A stretch of DNA of 64,000 nt from Bradyrhizobium sp. AZCC 1721. GTDB lineage: Bacteria; Pseudomonadota; Alphaproteobacteria; Rhizobiales; Xanthobacteraceae. A model generated the notes under the pieces. The model worked only from the letters and a program-made list of their open reading frames with translations. It was not told the DNA's origin and ran no database searches. Numbering within the stretch: position 1 is the first letter of the stretch; each line of letters opens with the position of its first letter. The position numbers and the translations under genes were made by a program. Shown here piece after piece: positions 61,219 to 64,000 of this stretch. Where the stretch lies: assembly GCF_036924715.1 (NCBI RefSeq), contig NZ_JAZHSB010000001.1, positions 2,657,001 through 2,721,000 on the forward strand, read 5' to 3'.

Positions 61219-62198
61219 GGCGGCTGCCGCCGGTCGCGATAACGGCCATCGTTTTCGTCGTCGGATTTGCGCTCTGCACGGCGCAATTCCCCAATTTCGC
61301 TTCCACCCGCGTGGCGGCCAATCTGCTGACCGACAATGCCTTTCTCGGTATCGTCGCCACCGGCATGACCTTCGTGATCATTTCCGGGGGCATCGACCTG
61401 TCGGTCGGCTCGGTGATCGGCTTCACCACCGTCTTCGTCGCGCTGGCGATCGAGCGCCTCGGCGTGCCGCCGCTGGTAGCCTTCGCGGCGATCCTCTTGC
61501 TATGCGCCGCCTTCGGTGCGGCCATGGGCGCCATCATCCACGTCTTCGACATGCCGCCCTTCATCGTCACGCTGGCCGGCATGTTCCTCGCCCGCGGTGC
61601 CAGCTTCCTGATGTCGACGGAATCGACGCCGATCAGCGCGCCGCTCTATTCGACGGTGTCGGATTTCGCGCTGCGGCTGCCCGGGGGAGGCCGGCTCACC
61701 GCCATTGCCTTGATCATGCTCGCGGTGATCGCGGCGGGCGCCGTGCTGCTGCATTTCACCCGCTTCGGGGCAAATGTCTATGCGCTCGGCGGCAGCCGCG
61801 CGACCACCGCGCTGATGGGCATACCGGTCGGATCGATGACGGTGCGCATCTACATGCTGTCGAGCGTGCTTGCGGGGCTCGCCGGCATTGTGTTCTCCTT
61901 CTACACTGCAGCGGGCTACTCCTTGTCCGCCGTCGGCGTCGAACTCGATTCGATCGCGGCCGTAGTGATCGGCGGCACCTTGCTGACCGGCGGTCAGGGA
62001 TCGGTGGTCGGCACGTTGCTCGGCGTGCTGATTCAGGGCCTGATCCAGACCTACATCAATTTCGATGGAACCTTGTCGAGCTGGTGGACCAAGATCGTGA
62101 CCGGTATGCTGCTTTTCGCTTTCATCGCCCTGCAGCAGGCCATGCTCGGCATCTCCCGCCGCGCCGGCCCCCGTAAGGCAGGAGTTCTCAAATCATGA
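61215..62198 (+). CDS. yjfF: Sugar ABC transporter permease (YjfF-like)
   Basis: A 327-residue permease with similar design: IISGGIDLSVGSVIGFTTVFVAL near 55-78, FIVTLAGMFLARGASFLMS near 116, and VELDSIAAVVIGGTLLTGGQGSVVGT near 241. It is the second permease of the heterodimer (YtfT plus YjfF). Overlaps the regulator gene and the upstream permease by 4 bp each. Confidence 0.93.
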   Translation: MRRLPPVAITAIVFVVGFALCTAQFPNFASTRVAANLLTDNAFLGIVATGMTFVIISGGIDLSVGSVIGFTTVFVALAIERLGVPPLVAFAAILLLCAAFGAAMGAIIHVFDMPPFIVTLAGMFLARGASFLMSTESTPISAPLYSTVSDFALRLPGGGRLTAIALIMLAVIAAGAVLLHFTRFGANVYALGGSRATTALMGIPVGSMTVRIYMLSSVLAGLAGIVFSFYTAAGYSLSAVGVELDSIAAVVIGGTLLTGGQGSVVGTLLGVLIQGLIQTYINFDGTLSSWWTKIVTGMLLFAFIALQQAMLGISRRAGPRKAGVLKS

Positions 62199-62974
62199 CC
62201 TCCCGGCTTGTCGTCATCCCGACGCGGCGCGCGCATTCCAACCACGCCGAGGTCGCCCGCAGCATCGGCGTCGACATCATCGCCGGCCGCTACGCCGAAG
62301 GCGTCCGCCTTCCGGGCGACGCCGAACTCACGGCGATGTTCGGCGTGTCCCGGCCGGTCTTGCGCGAGAGCGTCAAAACTTTGGTCGCGAAGGGGCTCCT
62401 CACCACCAAGGCGCGGGTCGGCACCGTGGTGCGCGAGCGCGGCGCCTGGAACATGTTCGATGCCGACGTGCTGGCCTGGCATCTCGATGCCGGCATCGAC
62501 CGGCGCTTCCTCAACGACCTCGCCGAAATCCGGCTTGCGGTTGAGCCGCGGGCGGCTGCGCTCGCCGCTAGCCGCCGCTCGGAAGCCGACATCGCCGAAC
62601 TCAATCGGAGTATGGAGCGGATGCGGCGTGAGGCTTCCGACTCCGTCGGTTTTGCCGACGGCGATCTTGCCCTGCATCTGGCCGTCGCCAACGCGTCCGG
62701 CAATCTGTTCATGCGCTCGATCGGCAACGTCATCGAGGCGGCGTTGCGCGCTTCGTTCCTGCTCAGCGCCCCGGTCGAAACGCAGGACCGCGAGACCGTG
62801 CTGCTGTGGCATCAGCGCATCGTCGATGCGATCGCCAGCGGCGATGCCGAGGCAGCCGCCGCAGCCATGACCGAGGTGATCCACAACGGATTGCGCCGTC
62901 ATGAGGACGTTTCGCCATCGTCCGGCGCCGCGCCTGCGGTCTCCGCAGCGGTCGAACCTGGAGAGCAATCATGA
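62195..62974 (+). CDS. FadR-type GntR transcriptional regulator
   Basis: A 259-residue regulator. Winged helix: GRYAEGVRLPGDAELTAMFGVSRPVLRESVKTLVAKGLL near residues 30-70 (fragments) and RVGTVVRERGAWNMFDADVLAWHL. The FCD domain starts near 95 (LAEIRLAVEPRAAALAAS), then DLALHLAVANASGN and HQRIVDAIASGDAEAAAAAM. It probably senses a galactose- or arabinose-derived acid and represses the operon through the palindromes at 57434-57456. Overlap of 4 bp with neighbours on both sides. Confidence 0.9.
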   Translation: MTSRLVVIPTRRAHSNHAEVARSIGVDIIAGRYAEGVRLPGDAELTAMFGVSRPVLRESVKTLVAKGLLTTKARVGTVVRERGAWNMFDADVLAWHLDAGIDRRFLNDLAEIRLAVEPRAAALAASRRSEADIAELNRSMERMRREASDSVGFADGDLALHLAVANASGNLFMRSIGNVIEAALRASFLLSAPVETQDRETVLLWHQRIVDAIASGDAEAAAAAMTEVIHNGLRRHEDVSPSSGAAPAVSAAVEPGEQS

Positions 62975-63903
62975 GCCCGCTTCGCGTCGCCATCGTCGGC
63001 TTCGGCAAGATCGCACGCGACCAGCATGTGCCGGCGATTGCTGCAACCGACGGCGTCGAGCTGGTTGCCGTCGCGAGCCGCAATGCCTCGCTTCCCGGCG
63101 TGCCGCATGCGGCGACGCTCGATGAACTCCTGCGCGACGGTCCGCCGATCGACGCAGTGGCGCTGTGCACACCGCCGCAGGTTCGCCACGCACAAGCGGC
63201 GACGGCGCTTGCCGCCGGCAAGCATGTGATGCTGGAAAAGCCGCCCGGCGCCACGGTGGCTGAGATCAATCCGCTCGTGACCGCCGCGAGGACCGCGCAA
63301 CGCACGCTGTTCGCCACGTGGCACTCGCGCTTCGCTCCGGCCGTCGAGCCTGCGCGGCAATTGCTGGCCGGGAGGAAGGTCACGGCTGTCAAAATTACCT
63401 GGAAGGAAGACGTGCGGGTCTGGCATCCCGGGCAGGCCTGGATCTTTGAGCCGGGCGGGCTCGGCGTGTTCGACCCCGGCATCAACGCGCTTTCGATCCT
63501 GACGCGTATTTTGCCGCAACCATTGTTCGTGACCTCGGCCGATCTCGCGTTCCCCGCCAATCGCGACGCGCCGATCGCCGCGACCCTTGCACTCAGTGAC
63601 GCACAGGGGCTGAAGATCATGGCCGAGTTCGACTTCCGCCAGACCGGTCCGCAAAGCTGGGACATTGATCTCGATACCGACGGCGGTCCGGTCACCCTTT
63701 CCATGGGCGGGGCGAGGTTGAGGGCAGGGGGCGTCGAGCTCGTCGATGCCGCTGAGGCCGAGTATGCCGGGCTCTATCACCGCTTTCGCGAACTCGCCGC
63801 AACCGGCGACAGCGACGTCGATCTTGCGCCGCTGCAACTCGTCGCCGACGCGTTCCTGCTGGGGCGCCGCCGCACGGTTGAGCCATTCGAGGACGAGACA
63901 TGA
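62971..63903 (+). CDS. Gfo/Idh/MocA oxidoreductase; L-arabinose or D-galactose 1-dehydrogenase-like
   Basis: A 310-residue dehydrogenase. NAD(P) fold: RVAIVGFGKIARDQHVPAIAATDGV. EKPPGATVAEI near residue 90 is the catalytic Lys region, and WHSRFAPAVEPARQLL, KEDVRVWHPGQAWIFEPGGLGVFDPG near 145-170 and LRLVADAFLLGRR-like ending follow. It is close by eye to Azospirillum L-arabinose 1-dehydrogenase. Such enzymes also oxidise D-galactose to the lactone. ATGA overlaps join it to neighbours. It starts a non-phosphorylative sugar route; the lactonase is not seen. Confidence 0.85.
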   Translation: MSPLRVAIVGFGKIARDQHVPAIAATDGVELVAVASRNASLPGVPHAATLDELLRDGPPIDAVALCTPPQVRHAQAATALAAGKHVMLEKPPGATVAEINPLVTAARTAQRTLFATWHSRFAPAVEPARQLLAGRKVTAVKITWKEDVRVWHPGQAWIFEPGGLGVFDPGINALSILTRILPQPLFVTSADLAFPANRDAPIAATLALSDAQGLKIMAEFDFRQTGPQSWDIDLDTDGGPVTLSMGGARLRAGGVELVDAAEAEYAGLYHRFRELAATGDSDVDLAPLQLVADAFLLGRRRTVEPFEDET

Positions 63904-64000
63904 ACACGCTGTCCGCCTCGCGCGTGGCGCGCTCCCGCTTCGGCGTCCTGCCTGACGGCAGCGAAGTCGAGCGCATTGTGTTGCAATGTGATGGCGGACT
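63900..64000 (+). CDS. Aldose 1-epimerase (mutarotase), N-terminal fragment
   Basis: ATG at 63900, overlapping the dehydrogenase stop by 4 bp; the gene runs off the window after 33 codons. ARSRFGVLPDGSEVERIVLQ matches the first strand pair of galactose mutarotases. It would interconvert anomers of the imported sugar before oxidation by the dehydrogenase. The assignment rests on a short segment and the operon context. Confidence 0.65.
   Translation, partial: MNTLSASRVARSRFGVLPDGSEVERIVLQCDGG

Noticed and set aside
1..64000. CRISPR arrays, insertion sequences, integrase or prophage genes
   Set aside because: No regularly spaced direct repeats, transposase motifs or terminal inverted repeats were seen on either strand.

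Overview
The window looks like chromosomal DNA of a GC-rich alphaproteobacterium. The gene content (TctABC and OFA-type transporters, a Bradyrhizobium-style formate dehydrogenase locus with DUF3305/DUF3306 genes, DUF1236, CsbD and DUF72 stress genes) suggests Bradyrhizobium or a close relative. This assignment rests on gene content and protein likeness only; no search was run. No rRNA, tRNA, CRISPR array, prophage or intact insertion sequence was seen.

Region 1 (1-14.9 kb) is an oxalate-use locus on the minus strand. It holds an oxalate/formate antiporter (cut by the window edge), a TctCBA tripartite carboxylate importer, a 45-residue orphan gene, formyl-CoA:oxalate CoA-transferase (frc), oxalyl-CoA decarboxylase (oxc, broken by one extra base) and a GntR/FCD regulator. 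A divergent NDP-forming acyl-CoA synthetase faces the regulator. A 17-bp palindrome of the form TGGYAT-N5-ATRCCA occurs five times, upstream of oxlT, tctC, the orphan gene and (twice) in the regulator/synthetase divergent promoter. It very probably marks the regulon of this GntR protein. A decayed second copy of the frc 3' end, with its own terminator, lies between the orphan gene and frc. An IclR regulator, a ketopantoate-reductase-like protein and an APC permease follow.

Region 2 (15-24 kb) carries the glyoxylate-to-glycerate pathway (gcl-hyi-glxR), a secreted DUF1236-type protein, a VanZ-like protein, a two-subunit ThDP decarboxylase resembling sulfopyruvate/phosphonopyruvate decarboxylase, a D-2-hydroxyacid dehydrogenase and an alpha/beta hydrolase. 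Region 3 (24-32.7 kb) is a six-gene minus-strand unit (class II aldolase, peptide-type ABC importer, GhrA-like reductase). It is divergent from a GntR regulator translationally coupled to an acetylpolyamine-amidohydrolase-like deacetylase.

Region 4 (33-47.6 kb) is a membrane-bound formate dehydrogenase locus: Mrp-type ATPase and a four-cluster polyferredoxin on the minus strand; then a lipoate/biotin-ligase-like protein, DUF6505, DUF6352, DUF3305 and DUF3306 proteins; then a TorD chaperone fused to an N-terminal YdaS/Cro-like helix-turn-helix; then a small TAT protein, FDH alpha, beta and gamma subunits, a 51-residue anchor-like peptide, a DUF971 protein and a WD40-cytochrome c fusion. Formate released by frc/oxc would be oxidised here, so regions 1 and 4 fit into one route from oxalate to CO2 and reducing power.

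Region 5 (47.6-55.6 kb) is a patchwork of short, mostly uncharacterised genes (cupin, CsbD, DUF72, Lys-rich DUF6496-like, CBS pair, host-attachment-like), interrupted by dispersed intergenic repeats. Region 6 (55.7-64 kb) is a sugar-acid and sugar block: galactarate dehydratase divergent from a YtfQRT-YjfF type sugar ABC importer, FadR-type regulator, Gfo/Idh/MocA aldose 1-dehydrogenase and the start of an aldose epimerase, with a candidate operator in the divergent promoter.
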